Assembly: GCF_001294645.1 (NCBI RefSeq)
Contig: NZ_CP011868.1
Coordinates: 4,340,001-4,404,000, forward strand
DNA: 64,000 nt
Direction of reading: 5' to 3'
DNA from: Pseudonocardia sp. HH130629-09
GTDB lineage: Bacteria > Actinomycetota > Actinomycetes > Mycobacteriales > Pseudonocardiaceae
The position numbers were made by a program, and so were the translations under genes. The notes beneath the pieces were generated by a model. It saw only the letters and a program-made list of their open reading frames with translations, was not told the DNA's origin and did no database searches. Numbering within the stretch: position 1 is the stretch's first letter; each line of letters starts with the position of its first letter. Positions 1-8,161 of the stretch are shown piece after piece.

Positions 1-89
1 GTGGAGGTCGCGGCGGCCTCGTGCTTCTCGTCGCCGGTCAACCGGGTCATCAGCCCGGGGAGGTCGGTGTAGCCGGTCGGTGATCGCAT
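1..89 (-). CDS. Transketolase-like protein, N-terminal fragment (runs off the window)
   Basis: Only the first 29-30 residues are present, beginning at an ATG (complement of 87-89) and leaving the window at base 1. The visible peptide contains TDLPGLM and TGDEKHEAAATST. From memory this resembles the start of actinobacterial stand-alone transketolase N-terminal (thiamine-diphosphate) proteins, in which a TGDEKH...AATSTLD segment precedes the cofactor domain; that is recall, not a search. The fragment is too short for certainty. It lies 61 bp downstream of the potassium channel gene on the same strand, with a hairpin and a tandem repeat in between. Confidence 0.45.
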   Translation of the reverse strand, partial: MRSPTGYTDLPGLMTRLTGDEKHEAAATS

Positions 90-104
90 GGTCACCACCG
101 TGCG

Positions 105-124
105 ACCTGAAGTCCGATTCAGGT
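105..124. terminator. 7-bp perfect hairpin between channel gene and transketolase-like gene
   Basis: ACCTGAA (105-111) and TTCAGGT (118-124) form a perfect 7-bp stem with a 6-nt loop, 27 bp downstream of the channel stop codon and 15 bp before the next start. It could be a weak terminator for the channel gene or an operator for the next gene. There is no T-run. Confidence 0.35.
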
Positions 125-149
125 CAAGGGGCCGATTCAGGCCGAGGGG
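114..149. repeat. Tandem 18-bp direct repeat
   Basis: Two adjacent 18-bp units, 114-131 and 132-149, both begin CCGATTCAGG and end AGGGG, and differ at two positions. They fill the short gap between the two minus-strand genes and overlap one arm of the hairpin at 105-124. Confidence 0.6.
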
Positions 150-150
150 T

Positions 151-1206
151 CTACTCCTCGTCCGGCGGGGTGGCCTTGCGGACGTAGAGCAGCTGGTCGC
201 CGCGCTCGAGCGCGTCGACGGCGGCGGAGTCCACCCGGTGGAGCTGCTCGCCGCGCACCACGCCGAGCACGATGTCGGGCAGGTGCCGCGGCGAGCCGCC
301 GACCTCGGTCGGCTCGACCTGGCGCTGGGAGATCGCGAAGCCGGCGTCCGGGGTGAGCAGGTCCTCCACCACCTCGACGACCGCGGGCGAGCGGGTCGCG
401 ACGCCCAGCAACCGACCGGCCGTCTCGTCGGACACGATGACCGAGCTGGCACCGGACTGGCGGAGCAGGTGCACGTTCTCCGCCTCGCGCACCGCGGCGA
501 CGATCGAGATGGACTTGGACAGCTCGCGGGCGGTCAGGGTGACCAGCACCGCGGTGTCGTCGCGGTCCAGGGCGACGACCAGCGTCGTCGCCAGCTGCAC
601 CCCGGCGATGCGCAGTACCGCGGACCGGGTCGCGTTGCCGGACACGGTGACCAGCCCCAGCCCCGACGCCACGTCCAGCCGCGCCCGGTCGGTGTCGACG
701 ACGACGATCTTCCCGGGGTCCACGTCGTCGCCCAGCAGCGTCTCCACCGCCGCACGACCCTTGGTGCCGTAGCCGACGACGACGATGTGCTCGCGCACGC
801 GCGACCTCCAGCGCTGGATCCGGAACGACTGCCGCGACCGCTCGGTGAGCAGCTCGACGGTCGTGCCGACGAGGACGATCAGGAACAGCACCCGCAACGG
901 GGTGATCACCGCGATGTTGATGCCGCGGGCCATCGGGCTGACCGGGACGATGTCGCCGTAGCCGGTCGTCGACAGCGACACCGTCGCGTAGTAGAGGGCG
1001 TCGAGCAGCGAGATCTCGCCCGCACCGTTGTTGTCGAGGTAGCCGTCGCGCCCGAAGAAGACGATCAACGTCGTCGCGCCGAGCGCGAACACCGCGATCA
1101 CCAGGCGGGTCATCAGCGAGCGCACCGGACCCGACCGCGTGTCCGGCATCCGCAGCGCACCCTCGACATGCGGGTCGAGTGCGCTGAGCCGGGTGGAGCC
1201 GATCAC
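151..1206 (-). CDS. Two-TM potassium channel with TrkA-N (RCK) domain
   Basis: This 351-residue inner-membrane K+ channel subunit has two membrane helices (about residues 31-51 and 95-117) flanking a pore loop with the selectivity filter TTGYGD (GYG at 82-84). A cytosolic RCK/TrkA-N domain follows, starting with the nucleotide-binding motif VVVGYGTKG near 142-150, and then an RCK-C-like tail. That is the architecture of Kch/MthK-type channels, where ligand binding to the RCK ring gates the pore. It is divergent from the LytS-type kinase gene, with about 60 bp between starts. Met20 is an alternative start that would shorten a poorly conserved N-terminus. In mycobacteria a similar channel gene sits next to adnB; here a 7-kb block intervenes. 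Confidence 0.9.
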   Translation of the reverse strand: MIGSTRLSALDPHVEGALRMPDTRSGPVRSLMTRLVIAVFALGATTLIVFFGRDGYLDNNGAGEISLLDALYYATVSLSTTGYGDIVPVSPMARGINIAVITPLRVLFLIVLVGTTVELLTERSRQSFRIQRWRSRVREHIVVVGYGTKGRAAVETLLGDDVDPGKIVVVDTDRARLDVASGLGLVTVSGNATRSAVLRIAGVQLATTLVVALDRDDTAVLVTLTARELSKSISIVAAVREAENVHLLRQSGASSVIVSDETAGRLLGVATRSPAVVEVVEDLLTPDAGFAISQRQVEPTEVGGSPRHLPDIVLGVVRGEQLHRVDSAAVDALERGDQLLYVRKATPPDEE

Positions 1207-1266
1207 CTGCGCAGGCTAGCGCCCAGGTCGCGCCGCACCGACCGCGCGGGCCCTATCCTCACTCAG

Positions 1267-2358
1267 GTGTCGGCCGACGGGGACCACGAACGTGCGACGC
1301 CGACCGCGCGCACGTCGCTGCGGCCGCGGCTGAGCGCACGCCGGTTCCGCGGTGCCGTCGCACCGGGTCCGGACCCGACCGAGACGCTCGAGACGGGCGT
1401 CGCCGTGGCCGCAGGCCTGCGCGAACCGGCCGGGTCCACCGCCGCGACCGAGGCGTTGCGCCGGCTCGCCGGGCTCTGCGGTGCCGACGCCGCGGGCCTG
1501 GTCCGGCCCGGCCTGCCCGACTCCTGGTGGGGCCCCGGCCGCGCGGACGGCCTCGCGCTCGCCGGACGGACCCGCGGGCGGCGGCTCACCGAGGCCGGCC
1601 GCACCGCACTGCCCGTCGGCGACGGGCCGGTGCTCGTCCTGGCCGGTGAGGTCGGGTCCGCGGCGGCCCGCCGGGCCGCCGCCTTCGTCGCCGACGTCCT
1701 CGAACGCGCCCGCCTCGCCGACGGCGAGGCCGAGGCCGAGGCCGCCCGGCTGCGCGCGCTGCGGGCCCAGATCTCGCCGCACTTCGTCTACAACGCGCTC
1801 ACCACGATCGCCTCGTTCGTCCGCTCGGACCCGGCGCGCGCCCGCGACCTGCTGGAGACCTTCGCCGAGTTCATCCGGCACTCGCTGGCCGCACGCGGCG
1901 ACTACGTGCCGCTGGCCGGGGAGTTCCGGTCGGTCGAGGCCTACCTGACCCTCGCCCGCGCAGTGCTGGGCGAGCGGCTGCGAGTGCAGGTACGGGTGGC
2001 GCCGGAAGTGTTGCCGGTGCCGGTCCCGGTGCTGGCGCTCCAGCCGCTGGTGGAGAACGCGGTGCAGCACGGCGTCGAGCGCTCCGCCGACGGCGGGCTG
2101 GTGCAGGTCAGCGGCGAGGCCGAGGGGGACGTCTGCGTCATCACCGTCGACGACGACGGTCCGGGGATGAGCCCCGAGCACGCCCGCGACGTGCTCGCCG
2201 GGACCGCCGAGGGGGCCGGGCTGGCGCTGGTGAACGTCGACCGCAGGCTGCGCGCGGTCTACGGCCCCGGCCACGGCCTGGTCATCGAGACCGCACCCGG
2301 CGCGGGCACCCGGATCGTGCTGCGGATCCCGCGGTTCCAGCCCGGGGTGGTGATCTGA
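1267..2358 (+). CDS. LytS-type sensor histidine kinase, cytosolic
   Basis: The protein has 363 residues from a GTG at 1267; the same frame is open further upstream, but that stretch is antisense to the channel gene. A GAF-like sensory half (about 40-150) precedes the HisKA_5 phosphoacceptor motif LRALRAQISPHFVYNAL, with His172 as the probable autophosphorylation site. An HATPase_c domain follows with N-box LQPLVENAVQHGV, G1 box DDDGPGM and G2 box GAGLALVNVDRRL. No membrane helix is visible, so it probably senses a cytosolic signal. Its stop lies one base before the start of the LytTR regulator. LytS/LytTR pairs such as BtsSR and MctSR-type systems often control carboxylate transporters, which fits the symporter genes that follow. 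Confidence 0.9.
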   Translation: MSADGDHERATPTARTSLRPRLSARRFRGAVAPGPDPTETLETGVAVAAGLREPAGSTAATEALRRLAGLCGADAAGLVRPGLPDSWWGPGRADGLALAGRTRGRRLTEAGRTALPVGDGPVLVLAGEVGSAAARRAAAFVADVLERARLADGEAEAEAARLRALRAQISPHFVYNALTTIASFVRSDPARARDLLETFAEFIRHSLAARGDYVPLAGEFRSVEAYLTLARAVLGERLRVQVRVAPEVLPVPVPVLALQPLVENAVQHGVERSADGGLVQVSGEAEGDVCVITVDDDGPGMSPEHARDVLAGTAEGAGLALVNVDRRLRAVYGPGHGLVIETAPGAGTRIVLRIPRFQPGVVI

Positions 2359-2359
2359 G

Positions 2360-3226
2360 ATGGTCCCCTCCGCCGCACCGCTGCGGGTGCTCGCCGTCGA
2401 CGACGTCGCCCCCGCCCTCGACGAGATCTGCGCGCTGCTGGCCGACGCGCCCGACGTCGGCGAGGTCGCCCGGGCCGGTGGCGCGGTCGAGGCGCTGCGC
2501 GCGATCCCTACCGGCCGGTTCGACGCCGTCTTCCTCGACATCACCATGCCCGGGATGGACGGCCTGGAGCTCGGCGGTGTGCTGGCCGCGATGGCCACCC
2601 CGCCGGAGATCGTCTTCGTGACGGCGTTCGAGGAGCACGCCGTCGCCGCGTACGGCCTCGGCGCCGTCGACTACCTGCTCAAGCCGGTCGGTGCGGACCG
2701 GCTCGCGGACGCCCTCGGCCGGGTGCACCGGGCCCGGGCGGGCCGCTCGGCCGCCCGGCCGGGCGCCCCCGGTGCGCGCTCTCCGGAGCCGCCGGGGCCC
2801 GCGCTGCCCCGTGTCGACGAGCTCGCGGTGCTGCCGGTGGAGGCCGCCGGGCGCAGCCGCTACGTCCGCCGCGAGGACGTCCGCTTCGTCGAGGCCCACG
2901 GCGACTACGTGCGGCTGCACCTGCCCGAGGGCTCGCACCTGGTGCGGATCCCGCTGTCGCGGCTGGAGGAGCACTGGGACCCGCACAGCTTCGTACGGGT
3001 GCACCGCAGCTTCCTGCTGCACCTGCCCGCGGTCCGCGAGCTGCGCAGTGACGCCGGCGGCGGTCTCCTCGCCCACACCGACGCCGGTGACGTGCCGGTC
3101 AGCCGTCGCCACGCCCGGGACCTGCGCGACCAGCTGCTCGCCGCGGCCACCGCCGGGGCGCTCGACGGCCACCGCGGCCCCGACGGCGACGGCGGCGGCC
3201 AGGGAAGCGGCCGGGGGCGGCCGTGA
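2360..3226 (+). CDS. LytTR-family response regulator
   Basis: The 288-residue cognate regulator of the upstream kinase has a CheY-like receiver (about 8-120) with the acidic pair VDD near the N-terminus, phosphoacceptor Asp60 in FLDITMPGMDG, conserved Thr/Ala at VTAFEEHAV and Lys in YLLKPVG. A Pro/Ala linker leads to a LytTR DNA-binding domain (about 155-262) with YVRREDVRFVEAHGDYVRLH and FVRVHRSFLLHL. A Gly/Arg-rich tail follows. It starts 1 bp after the kinase stop, and its stop overlaps the next GTG start (3223), so translation is probably coupled. The expected target is the promoter of its own transporter operon and possibly that of the downstream DUF485/ActP pair. Confidence 0.92.
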   Translation: MVPSAAPLRVLAVDDVAPALDEICALLADAPDVGEVARAGGAVEALRAIPTGRFDAVFLDITMPGMDGLELGGVLAAMATPPEIVFVTAFEEHAVAAYGLGAVDYLLKPVGADRLADALGRVHRARAGRSAARPGAPGARSPEPPGPALPRVDELAVLPVEAAGRSRYVRREDVRFVEAHGDYVRLHLPEGSHLVRIPLSRLEEHWDPHSFVRVHRSFLLHLPAVRELRSDAGGGLLAHTDAGDVPVSRRHARDLRDQLLAAATAGALDGHRGPDGDGGGQGSGRGRP

Positions 3227-3561
3227 GCTCCCGCCCGCGCCGGGTCGCGGTCAGCGCACCGCCCGAGCGGGCCACGGCCGTACCCCGCCCGCAGCCGGCC
3301 GCGGCGCTCGACCCGGGGCTGGCCGAGCGGGCCCGCGGCCTGCGCCGGGCCCAGCTGCGCCGGGCCGTGGTCACCCTGGCCTGCGCCGCGGTGCTGCTGT
3401 TCGGTCTGCCGGTGCTGCTGCGGCTCGCGCCGGACCTGGCCCGGTGGCGGGTCGGCGGGCTCCCACTGGGCTGGATCGCGGTCGCCTGGCTGCCGTACCC
3501 GCTGCTCGGTCTGCTGGCGTGGTGGCACCTGCGCCGGGCCGAACGCGCGGAACGCCCGTGA
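3223..3561 (+). CDS. Small two-TM membrane protein preceding an SSS symporter (DUF485-like position)
   Basis: The 112-residue protein starts at a GTG overlapping the regulator stop. It has a basic, Ala/Arg-rich cytosolic N-terminus, then two hydrophobic helices (about residues 47-67 and 78-98), then a basic end. The size, topology and position directly ahead of a sodium:solute symporter match the small accessory subunits (DUF485/DUF4212 class) that accompany ActP/MctC-type carriers, although the sequence is too divergent to assign to a family by eye. Its TGA overlaps the GTG of the symporter gene by 4 bp. Confidence 0.7.
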   Translation: MSSRPRRVAVSAPPERATAVPRPQPAAALDPGLAERARGLRRAQLRRAVVTLACAAVLLFGLPVLLRLAPDLARWRVGGLPLGWIAVAWLPYPLLGLLAWWHLRRAERAERP

Positions 3562-5225
3562 CGGCCGCCGCGGTCGTCGTCCTGCTGCTGGTCACGGTGC
3601 TGATCGGGGCACGGGGCGTCGCGGCGATGCGGACCACCTCGGACTTCCTCGTCGCGTCCCGGCGGACCTCGCCGATGCTCAACGCGGCCGCGGTCTCCGG
3701 GGAGTACCTGTCGGCGGCCTCGTTCCTCGGCGTCGCCGGGCTGGTGATCAAGGAGGGCACCGGGGCGCTCTGGTACCCGGTCGGGTTCGCCGCGGGCTAT
3801 CTGCTGATGCTCGCGCTGGTCGCCGCGCCGATGCGCCGCTCCGGCGCACTGACCGTGCCCGGGTTCGCCGAGGCCCGCCTCGGGTCGCGGTCGCTGCGCC
3901 GGTTCTGCGCGGTGGTCGTCGTGGTGATCGCGGTCCTCTACCTGGTGCCGCAGATCGTCGCGGCCGGACAGCTGCTGACGCTGGTCTCCGGCGTCGACTA
4001 CTGGGTCGGGGTCGTGGTGTCCGGGCTCGCCGTCGGGCTGACCCTGGCGCTGGGCGGGATGCGCGCGGCCACCTACGTGCAGGCGTTCCAGTTCGCGCTC
4101 AAGCTGCTGCTGTTCGCCGGACCCGCGATCTGGCTGCTGCTGCTGGCGGGCCCGGCGCTGCGGGCCGACATGGCCGCACCGCCGGAGTTCACCCGGTTCA
4201 CCGCCGCGACCCCGGTCGACTTCCGGCTCGACACCGAGCTGGTGCTGACCGAGCCGACCGTCGTGGTCGTCGACGGGGCACCGGTCCCGCTCGCCCCCGG
4301 CCCGCACCACGCCGCCGCCGACTCCGTCTGGGTCTTCCCCAACGGCGCCGCGGTGCCCGAACTGGGCGGCGACCACGCGGCGCTGCCCGTGCCCGGCGGC
4401 GCCGAGTGGGCGCTGCCGCTGCTCGGCACCGCCGACACCTCCCCGCTGCTGACGACCTGGTCGGTGCTGGTCGCGACGGCGCTGGGGACGATGGGGCTGC
4501 CGCACATCATCGTGCGGTTCCACACCAGCCCGGACGGGCGCGGGGCCCGGCGGACCGCGGCGATCACCGTCGCGATGCTCGGAGCGTTCTACCTGTTCCC
4601 GATCGTCTACGGGCTCCTCGGCACGGTGCTCACCCCCGAGCTGTACCTCTCGCAGGGCACCGACACCGCGATCGTCACGCTGCCCGGGCGGGTCACCGGC
4701 GGCGGCACCGCGGCGGCACTGACCGCGATGCTCACCGCGGGCGCCTTCGCCGCGTTCCTCGCCACCTCGCTCGGGCTGCTCCTCGCACTGTCCGGCGCGC
4801 TCGCGCACGACCTCATGCCCTCGGGGCTGCGCCGGCTGCGGCTGACCGCGCTGGCCGCGTCGGCGGCCGTGGTCCCGGCGGCCCTGCTGATGGTGCGCGT
4901 CGACGTCAGCGCGGCGGTGACCTCGGCGTTCACCGTCGCGGCGTCGACGTTCTGCCCGCTGCTCGTGCTGGGCCTGTGGTGGAAGGGGCTCACCGCGCGG
5001 GGCGCCTACGCCGGGATGGTCGCCGGACTCCTCGCGACGCTCGGCTCGATGGCACTGGGCGCCGCGCTCGGGCTCGGCGGGACGGCGGGGATGCTGCTCG
5101 CCCAGCCGGCGCTGTGGTCGGTGCCCTGCGCGTTCCTCGTCATGATCGCAGTGTCACTGGGCGATCACGCTCCGTCGGACGCGGAAGCTACGATGCTACG
5201 GCTCCATCTGGCCGATCGAGAGTGA
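3558..5225 (+). CDS. Sodium:solute symporter, ActP/MctC-like
   Basis: The 555-residue multi-pass carrier of the SSS family starts at a GTG inside the preceding stop (GTGA overlap). The core signature YLSAASFLGVAGLV after an ASRRTSPMLNAAAVSGE segment is typical of acetate/monocarboxylate symporters, as are GTMGLPHIIVRFHT and the SGALAHDL helix. Roughly 13 helices can be counted. Residues about 210-295 form an unusually long hydrophilic insert (FTAATPVDFRLD... to ...GAEWALPL), probably an extracytoplasmic loop. The upstream LytTR system is the likely regulator. The substrate is probably a short carboxylate such as acetate, propionate or pyruvate; this is inferred from the family. Confidence 0.88.
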   Translation: MTAAAVVVLLLVTVLIGARGVAAMRTTSDFLVASRRTSPMLNAAAVSGEYLSAASFLGVAGLVIKEGTGALWYPVGFAAGYLLMLALVAAPMRRSGALTVPGFAEARLGSRSLRRFCAVVVVVIAVLYLVPQIVAAGQLLTLVSGVDYWVGVVVSGLAVGLTLALGGMRAATYVQAFQFALKLLLFAGPAIWLLLLAGPALRADMAAPPEFTRFTAATPVDFRLDTELVLTEPTVVVVDGAPVPLAPGPHHAAADSVWVFPNGAAVPELGGDHAALPVPGGAEWALPLLGTADTSPLLTTWSVLVATALGTMGLPHIIVRFHTSPDGRGARRTAAITVAMLGAFYLFPIVYGLLGTVLTPELYLSQGTDTAIVTLPGRVTGGGTAAALTAMLTAGAFAAFLATSLGLLLALSGALAHDLMPSGLRRLRLTALAASAAVVPAALLMVRVDVSAAVTSAFTVAASTFCPLLVLGLWWKGLTARGAYAGMVAGLLATLGSMALGAALGLGGTAGMLLAQPALWSVPCAFLVMIAVSLGDHAPSDAEATMLRLHLADRE

Positions 5226-5326
5226 GCGCTTTAGCGTAGCGGCGACATCGTCGTCAAGACCGCTCGTCGTCCGGTGCCGCGCTCGATCGTCCGGTCGTCG
5301 GCCGCTTGCATCTTGGGTCGCCCGGA

Positions 5327-5362
5327 GTGTGCGTGTGGGGTTCCGCACACGGCCCGAAGGCC
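5327..5362 (+). promoter_or_regulatory. Tandem hairpins in the leader of the second symporter operon
   Basis: GTGTGCG (5327-5333) pairs with CGCACAC (5344-5350), and is immediately followed by GGCC-CGAA-GGCC (5351-5362) and the pyrimidine-rich CCTTTCC. The structure lies in the 189-bp gap between the two symporter units. It may terminate the first operon or attenuate the second. Confidence 0.4.
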
Positions 5363-5414
5363 CTTTCCTGGGTCCGGTCCCGTGGCCGTGCGTGGCTTGT
5401 GCAAGGAGGCATAC

Positions 5415-5768
5415 GTGAGTACGACCGAGTCCGACGAGCAGCCCGGCGATCCGACGCCGGGCGCTCCCGACTGGGCCGCCGCACAGGCGAGCCCCGACTT
5501 CCAGGAGCTGCGCAGGCGGCTGCGCGGGTTCGTGTTCCCGGTGACCGCAGGGTTCCTGGCCTGGTACCTGCTGTACGTGCTGCTCGCGAGCTTCGCGACG
5601 GACTTCATGGCCACCCCGGTGCTCGGCAACATCAACCTGGGGCTGATCCTCGGGCTGCTGCAGTTCGTGTCGACCTTCGCGATCACCGTGGTCTACATCC
5701 GCTACGCCGACCGCGTGCTCGACCCACTGTCGTCGAAGCTCCGCGGCGAGATCGAGGGGACCCGATGA
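5415..5768 (+). CDS. DUF485 domain membrane protein (symporter accessory subunit)
   Basis: The 117-residue protein starts at a GTG preceded by a strong AAGGAGG ribosome-binding site (5403-5409). An acidic N-terminus is followed by the DUF485 core: SPDFQELRRRLRGFVFPVTAGFLAWYLLYVLLASFATDFMATPVLGNINLGL in pieces, with two membrane helices (about 47-67 and 81-104). DUF485 proteins such as YjcH are encoded directly before ActP and are thought to assist the carrier. Its TGA overlaps the ATG of the next gene (ATGA), so the two are probably translated together. Confidence 0.92.
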   Translation: MSTTESDEQPGDPTPGAPDWAAAQASPDFQELRRRLRGFVFPVTAGFLAWYLLYVLLASFATDFMATPVLGNINLGLILGLLQFVSTFAITVVYIRYADRVLDPLSSKLRGEIEGTR

Positions 5769-7387
5769 GCACGACAGTCCTGGCGGCGACGGCGGACAGC
5801 AACCCCGCCCTCAACATCTCGATCTTCCTGGCGTTCGTCGTCGTGACGCTGGGGATCGTGTTCTACGTCAACAATCGGCACGCGAAGAAGACCGCGGCCG
5901 ACTTCTACACCGCGGGCGGCGGCTTCTCCGGCACCCAGAACGGGTTCGCGATCGCCGGTGACTACCTGTCGGCGGCGTCGTTCCTGGGGATCGCGGGTGC
6001 CATCGCGATCAACGGCTACGACGGCTTCCTCTACTCGATCGGGTTCCTGGTCGCGTGGCTGGTCGCGCTGCTGCTGGTGGCGGAGCTGATGCGCAACACC
6101 GGCCGCTTCACCATGGGCGACGTCCTGGCGTTCCGGATGAGGCAGCGCCCGATCCGCGCCGCGGCGGCCACCTCGACGCTCGCGGTGTCGTTCTTCTACC
6201 TGCTCGCGCAGATGGCCGGCGCCGGTGCGCTGGTCTCGCTGCTGCTCGGCATCTCCGGCGCCTTCGCCCAGGGTGTCGTGATCGCCGTCGTCGGCGTCGT
6301 GATGATCGCCTACGTGCTCATCGGAGGCATGCGCGGCACCACCTGGGTGCAGATGATCAAAGCGGTGCTGCTGATCACGGGCGCGCTGGTCATGACGATC
6401 TGGGCGCTGTCGCTGTTCGGCTTCAACTTCTCGGCGATCATGCAGGCCGCCGCGGACGGCTCGCCCAAGGGCGAGGGCCTGTTCGCCCCCGGCCAGCAGT
6501 ACGGCAACTCGCTGACCTCGAAGATCGACTTCATCTCGCTCGGCATCGCGCTGGTGCTCGGCACCGCGGGCCTGCCGCACGTGCTGATGCGCTTCTACAC
6601 CGTGCCCACGGCCAAGGAGGCCCGCCGATCGGTCGAGGTCGCGATCTGGCTGATCGGCCTGTTCTACCTGTTCACGCTGGTCATCGGCTTCGCCGCCGGT
6701 GCACTGGTCGGGCCGGAGGCGATCAACAACGCGCCGGGCAAGGTGAACTCGGCGGCGCCGCTGCTGGCCGCCGCGCTGGGCGGCCCGGTGCTGCTGGGGA
6801 TCATCGCCGCGATCGCGTTCGCGACGATCCTGGCGGTCGTCGCCGGTCTGACGATCACCGCGGCGGCGTCGTTCGCGCACGACGTCTACATCAACGTGAT
6901 CAAGCGCGGGAACGTCGAGGACACCGAGGCCACCCAGGTCCGGGTCGCCCGCCGCACCGCGATCGTGATCGGCATCGTGGCGATCGTCGGCGGCATCCTG
7001 GCCAAGGACCAGAACGTGGCGTTCCTCGTCGCGCTGGCCTTCGCCGTCGCGGCGTCGGCGAACCTGCCGACGATCCTGTACTCGCTGTTCTGGAAGCGGT
7101 TCAACACGACCGGCGGCCTGTACTCGATCTACGGCGGACTGATCAGCACCCTGGTGCTGATCGTGTTCTCGCCGGTCGTCTCGGGGTCCGAGACCTCGAT
7201 CTTCCCGGACGTGAACTTCGCCTGGTTCCCGCTGGCGAACCCGGGTCTGGTCTCGATCCCGCTGTCGTTCCTGCTCGGTGTGGTCGGTACCTACATCGGG
7301 CAGAAGCGCCACGACGGCAGCAAGTACGCCGAGATGGAGGTCCGGTCCCTGACCGGTGCCGGCATAGCCAAGGCCGAGGCACACTGA
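5765..7387 (+). CDS. actP: Cation/acetate-type symporter ActP
   Basis: The 540-residue SSS-family carrier has about 13 membrane helices. Diagnostic segments are DFYTAGGGFSGTQNGFAIAGDYLSA..., SFLGIAGAIAI, GTAGLPHVLMRFYTVP and AASFAHDVYINVIKRG, all close to E. coli ActP/MctC carriers of acetate, propionate or pyruvate with Na+ or H+. It starts by a 4-bp overlap with the DUF485 gene, and a strong hairpin follows its stop. The LytTR operon just upstream carries a second, more divergent symporter, so the locus encodes two related carboxylate carriers. Substrate choice cannot be read from the sequence. Confidence 0.92.
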   Translation: MSTTVLAATADSNPALNISIFLAFVVVTLGIVFYVNNRHAKKTAADFYTAGGGFSGTQNGFAIAGDYLSAASFLGIAGAIAINGYDGFLYSIGFLVAWLVALLLVAELMRNTGRFTMGDVLAFRMRQRPIRAAAATSTLAVSFFYLLAQMAGAGALVSLLLGISGAFAQGVVIAVVGVVMIAYVLIGGMRGTTWVQMIKAVLLITGALVMTIWALSLFGFNFSAIMQAAADGSPKGEGLFAPGQQYGNSLTSKIDFISLGIALVLGTAGLPHVLMRFYTVPTAKEARRSVEVAIWLIGLFYLFTLVIGFAAGALVGPEAINNAPGKVNSAAPLLAAALGGPVLLGIIAAIAFATILAVVAGLTITAAASFAHDVYINVIKRGNVEDTEATQVRVARRTAIVIGIVAIVGGILAKDQNVAFLVALAFAVAASANLPTILYSLFWKRFNTTGGLYSIYGGLISTLVLIVFSPVVSGSETSIFPDVNFAWFPLANPGLVSIPLSFLLGVVGTYIGQKRHDGSKYAEMEVRSLTGAGIAKAEAH

Positions 7388-7420
7388 CAGCCACACCGAC
7401 CCGAACCACCCCCACGCGCC

Positions 7421-7454
7421 GAGCCCGCGTCCCCGTCACCGGGGGCGCGGGCTC
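7421..7454. terminator. Bidirectional terminator between actP and the SnoaL lipoprotein gene
   Basis: GAGCCCGCG (7421-7429) pairs with CGCGGGCTC (7446-7454), and an inner stem CCCCG/CGGGG closes a TCAC loop. This gives about 15 bp of stem with one wobble pair. It sits between two convergent stop codons. Confidence 0.85.
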
Positions 7455-7489
7455 TCCGCTGTCCGGGGCCCGGGCGCCACGGCCGGGTC

Positions 7490-8047
7490 TCAGCCGCGCA
7501 CGATCCCGGCCTGCTGCAGGAACGTCAGGTTGTCCTCCAGGTGCCAGTCCTCGACGATCCGACCCGACGGGCCGATGTGCTGGATGTCGATCGCACCGAA
7601 GTCGATCGCCTGCCCGCGACCGCGCGCACCCCGGTACTCGCCGGTGAAGCGGCCGCGGAACACCAGTCGCGCGGTGACCGTGTCGCCGGTGACGTACAGG
7701 TCGACGAGCTCGCAGCGGAGGTCGGGCGCCGCCGCCCGGAACCCGCTCGAGGCGGCCACCGGCCCGTCCGGCCCCTGGGGCCGTCCGGCGGGCAGCGTCC
7801 GGTCGACGAACGACCGGTCCACGTGCACCGTGCCCGGCTCGACCAGGCCGTGACTGCGGTCGACCAGGTCGGCGTCGTCGGCCGGGCGCGGTGCCGTGCC
7901 CACCGCCACCGCCACCGCCGACCCGGCACCGGCCGCCGCCGGGCCGGCCGGGGTCCCGGGTCCGGTCCCCGCCGCACCGCAGCCGGCGAGGACGGCCATC
8001 GCCGTCCCCGCGGCCACCACGGTCCCGATCGTCCTGCGCGCCTGCAT
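7490..8047 (-). CDS. SnoaL-like (ester cyclase family) lipoprotein
   Basis: The 185-residue protein has a lipoprotein signal peptide: basic MQARR, a hydrophobic stretch, then the lipobox VLAGC at about 18-22. A low-complexity Gly/Pro/Ala linker follows, then a SnoaL-like domain (about 60-183) with VDRSFVDRTLP, GFRAAAPDLRCELVDLYVTGDTVTARLVFRG and IDFGAIDIQHIGPSGRIVEDWHLEDNLTFLQQ. These cone-shaped folds occur in polyketide cyclases and in many proteins of unknown activity. An exported, lipid-anchored version suggests binding or turnover of a small molecule at the cell surface. It is convergent with actP. Confidence 0.85.
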   Translation of the reverse strand: MQARRTIGTVVAAGTAMAVLAGCGAAGTGPGTPAGPAAAGAGSAVAVAVGTAPRPADDADLVDRSHGLVEPGTVHVDRSFVDRTLPAGRPQGPDGPVAASSGFRAAAPDLRCELVDLYVTGDTVTARLVFRGRFTGEYRGARGRGQAIDFGAIDIQHIGPSGRIVEDWHLEDNLTFLQQAGIVRG

Positions 8048-8161
8048 CGCCTGTACTCCTTCCGGGACCGGTGTCTCCGTGCCCGTCCGGTACAGCGCGC
8101 CCCGACAGCGGAGCCATCCCGTCGCGCCGTCGATGCTCCGACGGTCTGCGATCGACGGAAT

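Noticed and set aside
3099..4808. Minus-strand open frame antisense to the first symporter
   Set aside because: The composition is Arg/Gly/Gln/His-rich with no domain and lies fully antisense to a well-supported membrane protein.
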